IMG/VR virus record: IMGVR_UViG_3300046616_000022
Span: 1-46,845 of that record
Length of the DNA stretch: 46,845 nt
Reading direction: 5' to 3' (one strand)
From: a virus
Shown here: piece after piece, positions 7,082-15,000 of the stretch
How the letters are laid out: every line of letters starts with the position of its first letter
Numbering within the stretch: the first letter of the stretch is position 1
The notes under the pieces: generated by a model
What the model saw: the letters and a program-made list of their open reading frames with translations, nothing else
Databases searched by the model: none
What the model was told of the DNA's origin: nothing
Translations under genes and position numbers: made by a program

Positions 7082-7624
7082 ATGGCTCGCATTAGAACAG
7101 GGGACGGCCGCTTGGTCGATCCCCTCAATATCACAGCAGAGGACGTTCGTCCGAAGTGGATCATCCGCTCGCTTGCACAGATCAACCGGTTTACAGGGCA
7201 CGCTCTGTATCCGTTCTCTGTAGCACAGCATAGCTACAATCTGGCTCAGGTTGTCCCGCCGCATCTCAAGCGTGCTGCCATTGTGCACGACTTCACGGAG
7301 AGCTGGTTCAATGACATGGCGTCACCGCTCAAACGTGAGATGCCTGAGTATCGGGCGTTTGAGAAGCTAGCCGGTAAGGTAGTCATGTTCGTGCACTGTG
7401 TAACGCAGCACGAGATGGATGAGTTCGATGAGTACGATAAGCGCATCTATAAGGATGAGCGAGACGTGCTGTTTCCGATCATCGGTGAGCGTGGGCTAGG
7501 TGATGACCTTAAGCCGCTCGGCATCAACCCATACTATATTCGGGAGATGTATTGGCGAGACGCGGAAGCATACCTCGCCAGTGAGTACATTAAGATGTTT
7601 GGAAAGGCTATGTATGACCGTTAA
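7082..7624 (+). CDS. HD-domain phosphohydrolase (YfbR/DatZ-like)
   Basis: The 180-residue protein has the HD-fold metal ligands: His50 in Val-Ala-Gln-His-Ser, His69-Asp70 in Val-His-Asp-Phe-Thr-Glu, and later acidic positions in an Asp/Glu-rich helix. The segment Arg-Phe-Thr-Gly-His near residue 37 is typical of YfbR-like nucleotidases common in phages. It should remove phosphate from deoxynucleotides; DatZ of 2-aminoadenine phages is of the same fold, but the substrate here is unknown. The start is ATG 7082 with AGGAG upstream. The next gene encodes a MazZ-like protein and overlaps it by eleven bases, which suggests a nucleotide-pool module. Confidence 0.8.
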   Translation: MARIRTGDGRLVDPLNITAEDVRPKWIIRSLAQINRFTGHALYPFSVAQHSYNLAQVVPPHLKRAAIVHDFTESWFNDMASPLKREMPEYRAFEKLAGKVVMFVHCVTQHEMDEFDEYDKRIYKDERDVLFPIIGERGLGDDLKPLGINPYYIREMYWRDAEAYLASEYIKMFGKAMYDR

Positions 7625-8057
7625 TGCACAGGCACTAGCAGCCGCTGGTAAGTCGCCCAACCCGAAGCAAGCATTCGGGGATAAGAAGCCTCGGCTTGGG
7701 CTTACTCCGCTTAGTGCACAGCTTAAGCAGGCTGAGGCACATCTGGACGGTGCACTCAAGTATGGGTGGGTTAACTGGCGGATCAATCCGGTAGAGGCTC
7801 AGACGTACATCGAGGCAGCACTGCGTCACCTACGCCTGTTCGAGAATGGCGAGGAAGTAGCCCGCGACACTAAGGTGAACAACCTCGGTGCAGTCATGGC
7901 GTGCTGCGCTATCCTTATCGATGCAGAACTGCATGGCATGATGATCGACAACAGGCGCAAGTCTCCTGAGACGTGTGACCTATTGCATGAAGAAGAGAAG
8001 ATGGTCATTCACCTTCGTAAGATGCAGGACAAACGGGAGAGCAAGAATGCGGGATAA
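7614..8057 (+). CDS. MazZ-like dATP/dGTP diphosphohydrolase family protein (DUF5664 type)
   Basis: The 147-residue protein matches the pattern of the phage DUF5664 / dGTP diphosphohydrolase N-terminal family: Lys-Tyr-Gly (49-51) with Asn-Trp-Arg (54-56), Ala-Leu-Arg-His-Leu (69-73), then Gly-Glu-Glu (79-81) and Asp85. Family members convert purine dNTPs to monophosphates. The usual His-Leu-Ala-His segment after the Asp is replaced by Asn-Leu-Gly-Ala here, so activity could differ. The start is ATG 7614 behind GGAAAGG; the frame is open upstream but that part shadows the HD gene. It is paired with the HD phosphohydrolase; no PurZ-like gene is present in the window. Confidence 0.65.
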   Translation: MTVNAQALAAAGKSPNPKQAFGDKKPRLGLTPLSAQLKQAEAHLDGALKYGWVNWRINPVEAQTYIEAALRHLRLFENGEEVARDTKVNNLGAVMACCAILIDAELHGMMIDNRRKSPETCDLLHEEEKMVIHLRKMQDKRESKNAG

Positions 8058-8205
8058 CGAGTTCACTGTATGGGCAAGTCTACTCACTGTAGCTGCGCTG
8101 ATGTTCCTGTGTATGGCGCTGAGTAGCTGCTACACAACACAGGGTGACGGTATGGCAGATTACTCGCAGGGCGTTCGCTGCGTACTGGAGGGAACCTGTG
8201 GCTAA
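8047..8205 (+). CDS. Small lipoprotein, 52 aa
   Basis: ATG 8047 has GGGAGAG just upstream and overlaps the end of the MazZ-like gene. Residues 9-25 are hydrophobic and end in Ala-Leu-Ser-Ser-Cys, a good lipobox, giving a mature lipopeptide of about 27 residues with two more cysteines. It ends inside the ligase start region. A surface lipoprotein in the middle operon could serve in superinfection exclusion, as small phage lipoproteins of T5-like phages do, or be a second spanin-like subunit. Both ideas rest only on the lipobox and size. Confidence 0.65.
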   Translation: MRDNEFTVWASLLTVAALMFLCMALSSCYTTQGDGMADYSQGVRCVLEGTCG

Positions 8206-9118
8206 TGAAGCTATCGAACTCTACAAGCCGTGGGACGAGAAGAAAGTCCAGTTCCCCGGCAGTGTCAGCGAAAAGCTCGACGGTGTACCTATGCGACTAC
8301 GCAACCTGCACGGTCATGTCTATGGGTACAGTAGGCAGAACGAGAGTATCACTAGCGTCCCGCACATCACGGTGTACGGTAGTAGCATCCTTATGCCGGG
8401 AGGTAGCATCACCGGAGAACTCTATATTAGGGGTATGCCCTTTAAGGATATCAGCGGGCTAGTACGTAAGAAGCTGGCTTCTAAGGGTAGTCAAGACCTT
8501 GTTATGTACGTGCATGATGCTGACCTTCGCGGCAAGCCGGATATGCCGTACATCGAGCGGATGAATGAAGCGGCGGGCGTTCTCAGAGCGCTTGCCAAGC
8601 ATCGCGGATGCGGGGTTGATGATCTGCCCATCCGAATGATTCCGCGCGTACCAGCGGCCAACGTCGAGGCGGTGCACGCTGCTTTTGAGGCTATCATGCT
8701 TGCTAACCCGAAATCCGAGGGCGCGGTCTACCATACGGACGACAAACCGTATGCACCGGGACTGCGCAGATGGGTAGGTATGAAGCTTAAGCCGGTCGAG
8801 GATATTGACGCGTATGTGGTCGGCTTCGAAGAGGCACACGACCAGTTCGGGCATCCGAAGGACATGGTAGGTACAGTCATCCTAGAGATGAATGAGCTAC
8901 AGGGCGGCACGGTAGTGCAGGTGCCTCGCAATGTCGGTCCCGGTAAGATGACAGCTGCAGAGCGTAAGCTCTATTGGGCACAGTTTAAACAGGGTAAGTG
9001 GAAGCCACGTATGGCTCAAATCCACGCAATGCCCGACGACAGTTATGAGGGTCTACGTGAAGGCAGATGGCAACGTTGGCGCGACGACAAGAGCGATCCC
9101 ACAGTACGTGGTAAGTAA
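8198..9118 (+). CDS. ATP-dependent DNA ligase
   Basis: The 306-residue protein has the nucleotidyltransferase motif Glu-Lys-Leu-Asp-Gly, where Lys26 should carry the AMP. It also has a Tyr-Ser-Arg segment (motif Ia region), Gly-Glu-Leu (motif III), Glu-Gly-Ala-Val-Tyr (motif IV) and Lys-Leu-Lys-Pro (motif V), followed by an OB-fold-like C-terminus. It seals nicks during replication and repair. The start is GTG 8198, with GGAGG six bases upstream and the catalytic Lys at the usual distance. It overlaps the small lipoprotein gene by eight bases. It is short, like T7 ligase. Confidence 0.88.
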   Translation: MANEAIELYKPWDEKKVQFPGSVSEKLDGVPMRLRNLHGHVYGYSRQNESITSVPHITVYGSSILMPGGSITGELYIRGMPFKDISGLVRKKLASKGSQDLVMYVHDADLRGKPDMPYIERMNEAAGVLRALAKHRGCGVDDLPIRMIPRVPAANVEAVHAAFEAIMLANPKSEGAVYHTDDKPYAPGLRRWVGMKLKPVEDIDAYVVGFEEAHDQFGHPKDMVGTVILEMNELQGGTVVQVPRNVGPGKMTAAERKLYWAQFKQGKWKPRMAQIHAMPDDSYEGLREGRWQRWRDDKSDPTVRGK

Positions 9119-9266
9119 CTGGTGGGGATCATGGGAGAGGCTGGTATCTATCCGGCTTCTCCGCGACCCTAAGACAGGTCAGCAGTACAGCGAAGAAGTG
9201 TGGGTAGGGTATGGCGGTAAGACGCACACTATCCGACAAGAGAGGAATAGAGAGTATGGCAGATAG
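9108..9266 (+). CDS. Small hypothetical protein, about 52 aa
   Basis: A frame open from upstream fills the gap between the ligase and the 9256 gene. GTG 9108 is the likely start, as it lies near the ligase end; ATG 9045 in the same frame is further inside the ligase gene. The product is basic with several Trp residues and looks protein-like (Arg-Asp-Pro-Lys-Thr-Gly, Trp-Val-Gly-Tyr-Gly-Gly). No clear ribosome-binding site precedes it, so the call is uncertain. The function is unknown. Confidence 0.4.
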   Translation: MVSNWWGSWERLVSIRLLRDPKTGQQYSEEVWVGYGGKTHTIRQERNREYGR

Positions 9267-9750
9267 AGAGCATATCTCGCAGGGCTACTTGTTTGCATGT
9301 GCGATCGGTGGGTCAGTATCAGGCTCTGTGCTGGTTGATCCAGACAAGGCCGCCGACGTCGATATCTGGGTAAGCAACCTGAACTGGAACGTATACAGCA
9401 ATCCTAAGATCATCGCCGAGTTTGGGCTTGAGTGGTACAATCCGCTCGAAGGTACTGACCGGTATGAAGAGGCTAAGCTGTATATGGAGATACGTGGTGT
9501 ACTGCGCAGCAAGAAGTACAATCTCAACGTGATCGTTGTAGAGAACAACTTTGTACCTGCGTATGTATACGGTACACAGCAGCTATCACTGTCGCCAGAG
9601 AAGTACCAGACCAAGGTCAAGCGGGCTAACCTCTTCATCGAGGCTAAGAACCGTATCCACATACTGCTCGGCAATCCTACACGACCGCTCCAGATCATGG
9701 ATGGCGGACCGAAAGAAGTCAGCCAGAAGCAGTGGCCTTACTCGGAGTAG
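9256..9750 (+). CDS. Nucleotidyltransferase-like protein
   Basis: The 164-residue protein starts at ATG 9256 behind AAGAGAGG. Residues 12-37 contain Gly-Gly-Ser followed by Asp-Val-Asp-Ile-Trp-Val, which fits the Gly-Ser...Asp-x-Asp pattern of the pol-beta nucleotidyltransferase fold. The C-terminal half holds Val-Lys-Arg-Ala-Asn and a helix, as in such small phage proteins. If active it would transfer a nucleotide to an RNA, protein or small molecule; the target is unknown. It lies between the ligase and DNA polymerase genes, so a link with replication is possible. The fold assignment rests on this one motif. Confidence 0.5.
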   Translation: MADREHISQGYLFACAIGGSVSGSVLVDPDKAADVDIWVSNLNWNVYSNPKIIAEFGLEWYNPLEGTDRYEEAKLYMEIRGVLRSKKYNLNVIVVENNFVPAYVYGTQQLSLSPEKYQTKVKRANLFIEAKNRIHILLGNPTRPLQIMDGGPKEVSQKQWPYSE

Positions 9751-9754
9751 CAGC

Positions 9755-12136
9755 ATGGGTAGATACATGGTCTTCGACTTGGAGACCGAAACGCACACAA
9801 GGTTCAAGAGAAAGGCTAACGCATTCCTTCCCGAGAACTGGGTAGTTATGCGTGGCTGGAAGTTCCAAGGAGATAGCCGTGGGTATGCTACGTACCACCC
9901 TAAGCTGGACCGTACCAGCACTCTGCACATTCCTGATGACGTGGTTCTTCTTGTGGGCTTCAATATCAAGTTCGACTTGCTCTGGGAGTTGGCTCAAGGG
10001 AACGCTAGTCTGCGAGCATTCATCAAGCGCGGTGGAATGATATGGGACTGCCAGTACGCAGAGTATCTACTTTGCGGACATGGGCAGGAAGTGCAGATGG
10101 TTGCACTAGACGACATTATCGAGAGCTACGGCGGACGCCGCAAGATAGATGAGGTGAAGCTTCTATGGGAAGCAGGAGTGAAGACGAGCGAGATCAACGA
10201 GGCTCTACTGGCAGACTACCTGTTGGGAACCCACGCCGAGATGCGGAACTCAGGCGACATAGGCAACACGGAGAAGATCTTCCTGAAGCAAGTAGCGAAA
10301 GCGAAGTTGTTCGGGATGACCAAGATGATACAGGACCGAATGGACGGGTTGCTGTGTACTACGGAGATGGAGTTCAATGGACTCAAGATCGACGTCGCAA
10401 CCGCCGGGGCACGTTTAAGGGTCTTAACGCAAGACTTGCTAGAACAGACTACGGTTCTGCAGGAGTATGTGAAGGATCTACCGTGGGAGTTCAACTGGAA
10501 CAGCCGGATACAGGTAAGCTGCCTGATCTTCGGCGGGACAGTGAAGTATGAGGTCAGAGAGAAGTATCTAGATGAGAACGGTGAATGGGCACGTCTCAAG
10601 GCCGAAGAGAGCTGGCCGCTATTCAACGGGGAGGTCGTTAGTCCGAGTCTTTCCGAGAAGGTACTCGGACCATTTGGGGACGAACTGTATCGTAGGAAAA
10701 CTCTTACCGGATGGCAGTATCAAGACACTATCAAGTCTGGTCCGAAGAAAGGTACGCCCAAGTATCGTAAGGTGCCCGTCCAAGGGGAACTCAAGATCAA
10801 GTGGCAAGACCGATTCTACGCACTGGACGGGTATACGATCCCGAAGGACGAATGGCAGGGTGCAGAGACTGATGGGGAACGGTCTGAAGCTTACCCTGAA
10901 GGCAAGCCTATCTACTCGACGTCTGGGGACGTTATTGAAGAGCTTGTGGCGCGTACCAATATTCCGTTCCTGAAAGCATACGATAGGAAGAACGAACTCA
11001 ATAAGGAGATCGGTACTTACTACGTGGTCACGAATGACAAGGGTGAGAAGAAAGGTATGCTCACCTGTGTTCAGCCGTGGGATCACATGCTGCACCACAA
11101 GCTTAACCACACGAGCACAGTCACTACTCGACTGAGTTCGAATGACCCAAACATGCAGAACATTCCGCGTGTCGATATGGATAAGGGCGGCGTCGCTAAG
11201 TCCGAAGTCAAGAAGATGTTCGTTAGTCGGTTCGGTGCGAATGGGCGCATGATTGAAATCGATTACTCTCAGCTTGAGGTGGTCGTGCAGGGTGTGCTGT
11301 CTGGTGATCCTCAGCTGTGTAAGGACTTGAGAGATAAGGTAGACTTCCACTGCAAGCGTGTGTCTGCGAAGCTTAATATTAGCTACGAGGATGCGGTCAA
11401 GTGGTGTAAGGACGGTATGCCTATCCCTGCACTGGATGATCAGGGCTACGTAGGTAAGACGGAGCGCACGAAGTGTAAGATCTTCTCATTCCAGAGGGCA
11501 TACGGTGCAGGCGCTGCTAAGATCGCATTGACTACGGGTATGCCGATTGATGAAGTGGAGCAGTTGATTGAGAACGAAGACCTTCTGTATCCCGGCATCG
11601 TGGCATTTAATGACAACGTGGCAGCAACAGTCGCCTCTACGGCGGAGCCGTTTAACGCATTCTGTGACGTCCAGAACCGTTGGCGTGTATTCCGGAAGGG
11701 TTACTGGACTGCCCCTACCGGTACTCGATATGCATTTCGGACGTTTGATGCGCCTGCTTACCTCAAGAAGCGTAATATCGATCAGACGTTCTCACCTACT
11801 CAGCTTAAGAACTACCCTGTCCAAGGGACGGGAGGAGAGTTTGTACAGGCTATACTCGGCAGGCTGCTTAGATACTTTGCGGCTAACGATAATTGGGGCG
11901 GGCAAGCATTGCTGGTCAACACGGTACATGACTGCATCTGGCTCGATGTGCATATTGACCATATCCACAAGATTGTACCTGAAGTGATTAAGATCATGGA
12001 GAGTATCCCTGAGTTCTACGGTAAGCGGTATGGTATGAATATCACTGTACCGTTCCCTGTAGAAGCAGAGCTTGGATTGAACATGATGGACCTTCATCAC
12101 TACGATCCGGCAGAGGACTTTAAGCTAGCCGCTTAA
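9755..12136 (+). CDS. DNA polymerase, family A with 3'-5' exonuclease
   Basis: The 793-residue enzyme starts at ATG 9755, with GGAG seven bases before it. The proofreading domain has Asp8-Leu-Glu10 (ExoI) and Asn-Ile-Lys-Phe-Asp (ExoII). The polymerase domain has motif A Asp503-Tyr-Ser-Gln-Leu-Glu, a motif B helix with Arg/Lys and Phe...Tyr-Gly near 570-585, and motif C Val-His725-Asp726. Asp503 and Asp726 hold the metal ions. In motif A the usual Arg after Glu-Leu is a Val, as in several phiKMV-like polymerases. It copies the phage genome with the 4264 helicase. No separate thioredoxin-like factor is seen. Confidence 0.95.
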   Translation: MGRYMVFDLETETHTRFKRKANAFLPENWVVMRGWKFQGDSRGYATYHPKLDRTSTLHIPDDVVLLVGFNIKFDLLWELAQGNASLRAFIKRGGMIWDCQYAEYLLCGHGQEVQMVALDDIIESYGGRRKIDEVKLLWEAGVKTSEINEALLADYLLGTHAEMRNSGDIGNTEKIFLKQVAKAKLFGMTKMIQDRMDGLLCTTEMEFNGLKIDVATAGARLRVLTQDLLEQTTVLQEYVKDLPWEFNWNSRIQVSCLIFGGTVKYEVREKYLDENGEWARLKAEESWPLFNGEVVSPSLSEKVLGPFGDELYRRKTLTGWQYQDTIKSGPKKGTPKYRKVPVQGELKIKWQDRFYALDGYTIPKDEWQGAETDGERSEAYPEGKPIYSTSGDVIEELVARTNIPFLKAYDRKNELNKEIGTYYVVTNDKGEKKGMLTCVQPWDHMLHHKLNHTSTVTTRLSSNDPNMQNIPRVDMDKGGVAKSEVKKMFVSRFGANGRMIEIDYSQLEVVVQGVLSGDPQLCKDLRDKVDFHCKRVSAKLNISYEDAVKWCKDGMPIPALDDQGYVGKTERTKCKIFSFQRAYGAGAAKIALTTGMPIDEVEQLIENEDLLYPGIVAFNDNVAATVASTAEPFNAFCDVQNRWRVFRKGYWTAPTGTRYAFRTFDAPAYLKKRNIDQTFSPTQLKNYPVQGTGGEFVQAILGRLLRYFAANDNWGGQALLVNTVHDCIWLDVHIDHIHKIVPEVIKIMESIPEFYGKRYGMNITVPFPVEAELGLNMMDLHHYDPAEDFKLAA

Positions 12137-12138
12137 TA

Positions 12139-12157
12139 CCCTGCCTATAAGGAATAC
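12139..12157 (+). promoter_or_regulatory. Phage RNA polymerase promoter P2
   Basis: This is the same 18-base core as P1 (CCCTGCCTATAAGGAATA), three bases after the DNA polymerase stop. It drives the ssDNA-binding protein gene and the genes on to the phage RNA polymerase. It is followed by two small hairpins, one of which is shared with P6. Confidence 0.82.
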
Positions 12158-12162
12158 CAAGT

Positions 12163-12194
12163 GCCGATTAGTATCGGTTGTCCGTCAGAGACGG
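12163..12194 (+). other. Tandem hairpins in the SSB leader
   Basis: CCGAT-TAGT-ATCGG is followed by CCGTC-AGA-GACGG in the leader made from P2. The second hairpin and its preceding GTTGT recur behind promoter P6 (40914-40931), with one base pair changed on both sides (G-C to A-T), so the pairing is conserved. It may protect the 5' end of the transcript or bind a protein. Confidence 0.55.
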
Positions 12195-12227
12195 TAAGTT
12201 AACAATAGTAATAGATAAGGATATCAT

Positions 12228-13118
12228 ATGTCAGAGAACTTCAAAGACCTCATCAACCAAGCCAAGCAGACTGAGAACCAGTCAGAAGCACAGGCCGGTG
12301 GTAACTATGAGTATAAAGTACCGGATGCAGGACGGACAGTAGCACGATTCATTGAGTACATTGAGCTAGGTGATCATATTGGTCAATACCAAGGTAAGCC
12401 TAAGCCAACTGCTCCGCAGGTACGAGTTACCTTCGAACTACTCGGTAAGTCTCATATTACTGAGATTGATGTAGAGGGTGGTAAGAAGAAGGTAGCTAAC
12501 CGCATCTCGGTTAACATGCCTAAGAAGCAATCGGATAAGGCTAAGTTCTTCAAGCTGTTTAAGGCAATGGCAGCAGGCCGGACTGAGATTACTCATATGG
12601 CGGAGATGCTTACCGAAGCATTCATCGTTGATGTAGTTCATGCTACTGAGGGTGAAGGCGACAAGAAGAAGACGTACGCTAACATCTACACTGAAGATCA
12701 GGTATGGAAGGTCTTTGCACCTCGGCGCATTGATGATCTGGCTGGTACATCGGAAGATATCAGCGACAAGGTTCCTCAGCCGATTAGTTCACCGCGTATC
12801 TTCCTGTGGGGTAATCCCACGAAGCCGACTTGGGATAGCCTGTTTATCGACGGGTATAACGAGACGAAGAACACAGACGGTACAACCACGAAAGTGAGCA
12901 AGAATTGGCTGCAAGAGAAGATCATGTCGGCGACGAACTACGAAGGTTCGGCACTGCAGACCATGCAAGGCGGACTGGACAATCTGCCGACTTCCGGCGA
13001 CAGCACCTCCTCCGGGTCATCGAAGACGCAGACGGAATCCGAAGCAGGAAATGCAGGTGCGGGTACACAGACGTCTGTGACTGCCTCTGACGATCCGCTG
13101 GCTGACCTCGGTCTGTAA
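12228..13118 (+). CDS. Single-stranded DNA-binding protein
   Basis: The 296-residue protein starts at ATG 12228 behind AAGGATATC. Residues 25-180 form a beta-rich, Lys-rich domain of the OB type expected for a phiKMV-like SSB. Residues 240-285 are a flexible Ser/Thr/Gly-rich linker, and the last nine residues (Asp-Asp-Pro-Leu-Ala-Asp-Leu-Gly-Leu) are acidic, as in SSB tails that bind the polymerase and helicase. It should coat ssDNA at the fork and help recombination. It has its own promoter (P2), in keeping with a need for large amounts. The next gene starts in its stop codon. Confidence 0.75.
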   Translation: MSENFKDLINQAKQTENQSEAQAGGNYEYKVPDAGRTVARFIEYIELGDHIGQYQGKPKPTAPQVRVTFELLGKSHITEIDVEGGKKKVANRISVNMPKKQSDKAKFFKLFKAMAAGRTEITHMAEMLTEAFIVDVVHATEGEGDKKKTYANIYTEDQVWKVFAPRRIDDLAGTSEDISDKVPQPISSPRIFLWGNPTKPTWDSLFIDGYNETKNTDGTTTKVSKNWLQEKIMSATNYEGSALQTMQGGLDNLPTSGDSTSSGSSKTQTESEAGNAGAGTQTSVTASDDPLADLGL

Positions 13119-13429
13119 TGTCTGTTTGTATGATGTGCAGCATGGGCCGTGATCCGGCCTGTGCTTGGCACGGTGATAACGCCATGAAGGAGAACAATAT
13201 GTTTATTAAACCAGTAGGCATTGAGCCGCAGGTAACTGCAGAGCTGCCTAAGCCCAAGGGCAAGCAGGTAACAATCAAGTTCATTGGTGAGCAGGAGCGT
13301 CTGAACCTGTTCGGCGTCACGGAGTACAATGTAAGTGGCTCGTGGTGGCGCATCACTGACAATAACGGTGAGTACTATGTGATCGACCCTGCTAAGGTGC
13401 AGTGGGTCAAGACGAAGATCATCGTATGA
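13118..13429 (+). CDS. Small hypothetical protein with two possible starts
   Basis: The frame can start at ATG 13118, overlapping the SSB stop (TAATG), or at ATG 13199. The latter has a strong AAGGAG site (13187-13192) and would give 76 residues. The longer form has 103 residues and adds Cys-x2-Cys and Cys-x2-His pairs that could bind zinc. The common part is a small beta-rich domain. Both products may be made. The function is unknown; the place between SSB and exonuclease suggests a replication accessory role. Confidence 0.6.
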   Translation: MSVCMMCSMGRDPACAWHGDNAMKENNMFIKPVGIEPQVTAELPKPKGKQVTIKFIGEQERLNLFGVTEYNVSGSWWRITDNNGEYYVIDPAKVQWVKTKIIV

Positions 13430-13806
13430 CCCAGATGCTGGACACTGAGCAGTACATCGAGCTGGTCCGTATGCACGGTATTGAGGCTGCGTACCAACAG
13501 CGCTTCCGCGCTACCGGTCGCACTGTACGTGAAATCCTTAAGCTCACCATTATGATGAGTGAGGGTAAGCAGGTGCATATTATGTACGGTGCCACCAAGG
13601 GACGAACAGGCGGTAATAGCCAAGCACAGGCCGTAGAGGTATTGCGGAATGTCCTCCGTACGGCAGAGTCGTTTGGTATGAATGTTGAGCGCAGTGGTGC
13701 AACTGCTGCACACTTTGTACAGAGCGGTGGGCGTATAGCCATCTGCCCACACGGCGCACAGGGTAGAGTTCCAGAATGGGAGCAGTTCGAACTACATGAT
13801 AATTAA
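13426..13806 (+). CDS. Hypothetical protein, 126 aa
   Basis: ATG 13426 overlaps the upstream stop (ATGA) and is preferred over GTG 13402 in the same frame. The N-terminal half is helical and Arg-rich. The centre has a Gly-Arg-Thr-Gly-Gly-Asn segment and the C-terminus a His/Gly-rich segment. No family is recognised. It overlaps the exonuclease start by eleven bases, so it belongs to the same coupled string of genes. Confidence 0.7.
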   Translation: MTQMLDTEQYIELVRMHGIEAAYQQRFRATGRTVREILKLTIMMSEGKQVHIMYGATKGRTGGNSQAQAVEVLRNVLRTAESFGMNVERSGATAAHFVQSGGRIAICPHGAQGRVPEWEQFELHDN

Positions 13807-14752
13807 TGGTATAGATTTGTCGGCATTGCCGGAAGATATCAAAGCTACGAACTTTCCACCCACTCAGCCCGGACGAGTTGTCCATATCGACGCTGACTTC
13901 CTTGCTTACATGGTGAGCTATGAGAAGCCGGGTACTATCATCGAGATGACGGATATGCAGCATAACTGCAAAGTCGCCATTGAGAAGATGCGGTTGATGG
14001 CAGGTGCACAGTTCGTTCATCTGCATCTAACACCGGGTACAAGTACGAAGGGGGATCGTGGTGCACTGGCTATTCAGAAGGAGTACCAAGGCAACCGCAA
14101 GGACAAGCCTAAGCCAGCCAAGCTGCATATCATGCGGCAGTGGATGGGCACATACTTCTCAAGTACGCTGCACCAGCTCTGCGAAGCGGACGACGGTATG
14201 TCCAGTATGCAGTACGCAGCACTTAAGTCTGGCTCTGGCAATCTCAGCATCATCTGCTCTAAGGACAAAGACCTCCTTATGGTGCCGGGTTGGCATATGG
14301 ATTGGGAGACGGGTGCAATCGATCAGTCGGAGAACGAGCTAGGTCATCCGAATGAGTATGGCTCTATCTACCTCGATACAAGCAAGACCAGCAGTAAGAT
14401 CAAGGGCTTCGGACAGAAGTTCTTTTGGGGTCAGATGCTGACTGGTGACACAGCTGACAATATTCAGGGCCTGCCTGCATACTGTGGTTCCGATGTGTCT
14501 GCACCCAAGAAGATTGGGCCTGTGCTTGCAGAGTACAAGCTGATCAACGTCAACAGTAACAAGGATGCGTTCAGCGCTGTCAAGACCATGTACGAAGACT
14601 ACGGCCGTAAGGTCGGGTTTAAGCATTGGGAGACGGGTGAGTTTGTACCGTGGCAGAAGGTGTTCATCAGTGAGGCGCAGCTTCTATGGATGCGCCGAGA
14701 TACCACGGATGCTAACGACGTCCTTAAGTGGTTCAAGGAGATTAATCAATGA
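13796..14752 (+). CDS. 5'-3' exonuclease (FLAP/PIN type, T7 gp6-like)
   Basis: The 318-residue protein has the acidic motifs of the 5' nuclease fold: Val-His-Ile-Asp-Ala-Asp near residue 30, a Lys/Arg-rich helix (Tyr-Gln-Gly-Asn-Arg-Lys) near 100, Cys-Glu-Ala-Asp-Asp near 128, Ser-Lys-Asp-Lys-Asp near 158, and Gly-Asp-Thr-Ala-Asp-Asn near 218, which matches the helix-hairpin-helix entry of the family. It should remove RNA primers and help degrade host DNA, like T7 gp6. The start is ATG 13796. It lies between a small unknown gene and the endonuclease VII cluster. Confidence 0.88.
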   Translation: MIINGIDLSALPEDIKATNFPPTQPGRVVHIDADFLAYMVSYEKPGTIIEMTDMQHNCKVAIEKMRLMAGAQFVHLHLTPGTSTKGDRGALAIQKEYQGNRKDKPKPAKLHIMRQWMGTYFSSTLHQLCEADDGMSSMQYAALKSGSGNLSIICSKDKDLLMVPGWHMDWETGAIDQSENELGHPNEYGSIYLDTSKTSSKIKGFGQKFFWGQMLTGDTADNIQGLPAYCGSDVSAPKKIGPVLAEYKLINVNSNKDAFSAVKTMYEDYGRKVGFKHWETGEFVPWQKVFISEAQLLWMRRDTTDANDVLKWFKEINQ

Positions 14753-15000
14753 GGTATGAACATGGCTTTGCAGTTACTATCCCTTATCTCACTCCTAACG
14801 AAGACGGTACTAACCGGATGGAGCGAGCGCTTCTACATACCAACGACGCAGTGGATCGACGGCGTATTAAACGCATCCTGCGCCGGTGGGTACGGGACAC
14901 CTTGGGACGCACTCTTTACACCCACGAGATGCGCCTACTCATGAGGAATGTGCGTAAGCATACACAGCCTATGCAGTACATGCGTATGCCGGGTGCATGA
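14749..15000 (+). CDS. Small basic hypothetical protein, 83 aa
   Basis: ATG 14749 overlaps the exonuclease stop and has AAGGAG about ten bases upstream. The protein is very basic (many Arg) with a helical centre, so nucleic-acid binding is plausible. Its stop overlaps the endonuclease VII start (ATGA). I recognise no family. Confidence 0.65.
   Translation: MRYEHGFAVTIPYLTPNEDGTNRMERALLHTNDAVDRRRIKRILRRWVRDTLGRTLYTHEMRLLMRNVRKHTQPMQYMRMPGA

Noticed and set aside
7082-8057. A full 2-aminoadenine DNA pathway
   Set aside because: No PurZ-like (adenylosuccinate synthetase type) gene is present in the whole genome, so a complete pathway cannot be claimed.
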